The position numbers and the translations under genes were made by a program. A DNA stretch of 64,000 nt from NCBI GenBank assembly GCA_014656175.1, contig BNBX01000001.1, forward strand, positions 722,121 through 786,120, in the 5' to 3' direction. Shown here piece by piece: positions 63,518 to 64,000 of the stretch. Under the pieces are notes generated by a model. It did not search any database, was not told the origin of the DNA, and worked only from the letters and a program-made list of their open reading frames with translations. Numbering within the stretch: the stretch's first letter is position 1; every line of letters begins with the position of its first letter. Origin of the DNA: Streptomyces werraensis (lineage in GTDB: Bacteria > Actinomycetota > Actinomycetes > Streptomycetales > Streptomycetaceae).

Positions 63518-64000
63518 CACTCGAACTGCGCAACTGCACCTACGGCTACCGGCGCTGGAAGCGGCCGGTGCTGAGCGACTTCTCCTACGCCCTGCCGGAC
63601 GGGCTGACCGTCCTCCTCGGCCCGAACGGCGCCGGCAAGTCCACCCTCCTGAAGCTGGCGGCCTCGGTGAACCGGCCGCAGGCGGGCGAGGTGGTCCTGG
63701 ACGACATGCGCGCGGGCACGCCGGCGTACCGGCGGGCCGTGGCGTGGATGCCGCAGGACATCGCGCCCATGCCCACCCTCACCGCCCGCGAGTACGTCGC
63801 CTACATCGGCTGGCTGAAGGGCATGAACCGCGCGGACGCCTGGAAGCAGGCCCGCAAGGCGCTGGTGCGCGTGGACCTGGCCGACAAGGCCGACGACCGC
63901 ACCGGTCAGCTGTCCGGCGGCCAGTTGCGGCGCGTGGGCGTCGCCGGGGCGCTGGTGCACGGCGCGCGCGTCCTGCTGCTGGACGAGCCGACCGCGGGCA
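63514..64000 (+). CDS. ABC transporter ATPase (cut by right edge)
   Basis: 162 residues are visible. Walker A GPNGAGKST is at 36-44, the signature LSGGQ at 133-137, and Walker B LLLDEP at 154-159; the switch region lies beyond the edge. It resembles the CcmA/EcsA-type exporters that pair with ABC-2 permeases. It starts with GTG at 63514, overlapping the previous stop. It should energise export or self-protection for the operon's secreted protein. More operon genes may lie outside the window. Confidence 0.92.
   Translation, partial: MTLELRNCTYGYRRWKRPVLSDFSYALPDGLTVLLGPNGAGKSTLLKLAASVNRPQAGEVVLDDMRAGTPAYRRAVAWMPQDIAPMPTLTAREYVAYIGWLKGMNRADAWKQARKALVRVDLADKADDRTGQLSGGQLRRVGVAGALVHGARVLLLDEPTAG

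Overview
The window is chromosomal DNA of a Streptomyces. The evidence is very high GC with third-position bias, abundant GTG starts, mycothiol-era actinobacterial families, HrdB-like promoters with TAGNNT -10 boxes, and a gene order (mreB, ndk, DUF4233, folC, valS, clpX, clpP2, clpP1, tig, then rpiB, pepN, asd, malQ) that is standard in the Streptomyces core. There is no phage, insertion sequence, CRISPR array or rRNA. Two tRNA genes are present.

Layout. 1-9.7 kb: mreB (cut by the left edge), the folC-DUF4233-ndk operon, an acyltransferase gene between valS and folC, valS, and a tandem pair of Pro/Gln-rich single-pass membrane proteins. 9.7-14.8 kb: the proteostasis block clpX, clpP2, clpP1, tig, then tRNA-Pro(UGG) and tRNA-Gly(UCC). 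14.9-21.4 kb: a small membrane protein, a second acyltransferase, a Mesh1-like HD hydrolase, a SpoIIE-type phosphatase, an Eis-like acetyltransferase, a Nei-type DNA glycosylase and rpiB. 21.5-32.4 kb: two paralogous amino-acid permeases flank bioY and a sulfonate-sulfur cluster. That cluster has a short leader peptide, a ROK regulator, a second cysteine-rich leader peptide, an SsuA/C/B-type ABC importer, an FMN monooxygenase and a TauD-type dioxygenase. 32.4-50.3 kb: a DsbA-like protein, two M1 aminopeptidases, an AbiEi/nuclease-like protein, a serine beta-lactamase-fold hydrolase, a NUDIX protein, a large secreted subtilase, an ECF-like sigma factor with a membrane partner, asd, a DUF1203 protein, and a TetR/oxidoreductase pair. 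50.3-57.9 kb: EamA/MarR, a CPBP protease-histidine kinase-response regulator operon, and malQ with a coupled repeat-rich small protein. 58-64 kb: a secreted GH84 enzyme broken by a single-base frameshift, then a secreted small protein followed by two membrane proteins and an ABC ATPase that runs off the right edge.

How it works together. Most of the window is housekeeping: cell shape, folate, valyl-tRNA, regulated proteolysis, pentose phosphate, the diaminopimelate/lysine/threonine branch and maltodextrin use. The accessory interest is concentrated in three places. The first is the sulfur-scavenging cluster, where two short peptides containing cysteine precede the regulator and the importer and suggest control by cysteine availability. 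The second is the secreted-peptide/ABC operon at the right edge. The third is a set of small signalling or stress modules, including the single-domain alarmone-hydrolase-like HD protein, the CPBP-two-component operon, and the sigma factor with a non-ZAS membrane partner. Convergent genes are separated by long, near-perfect hairpins that serve as bidirectional terminators.
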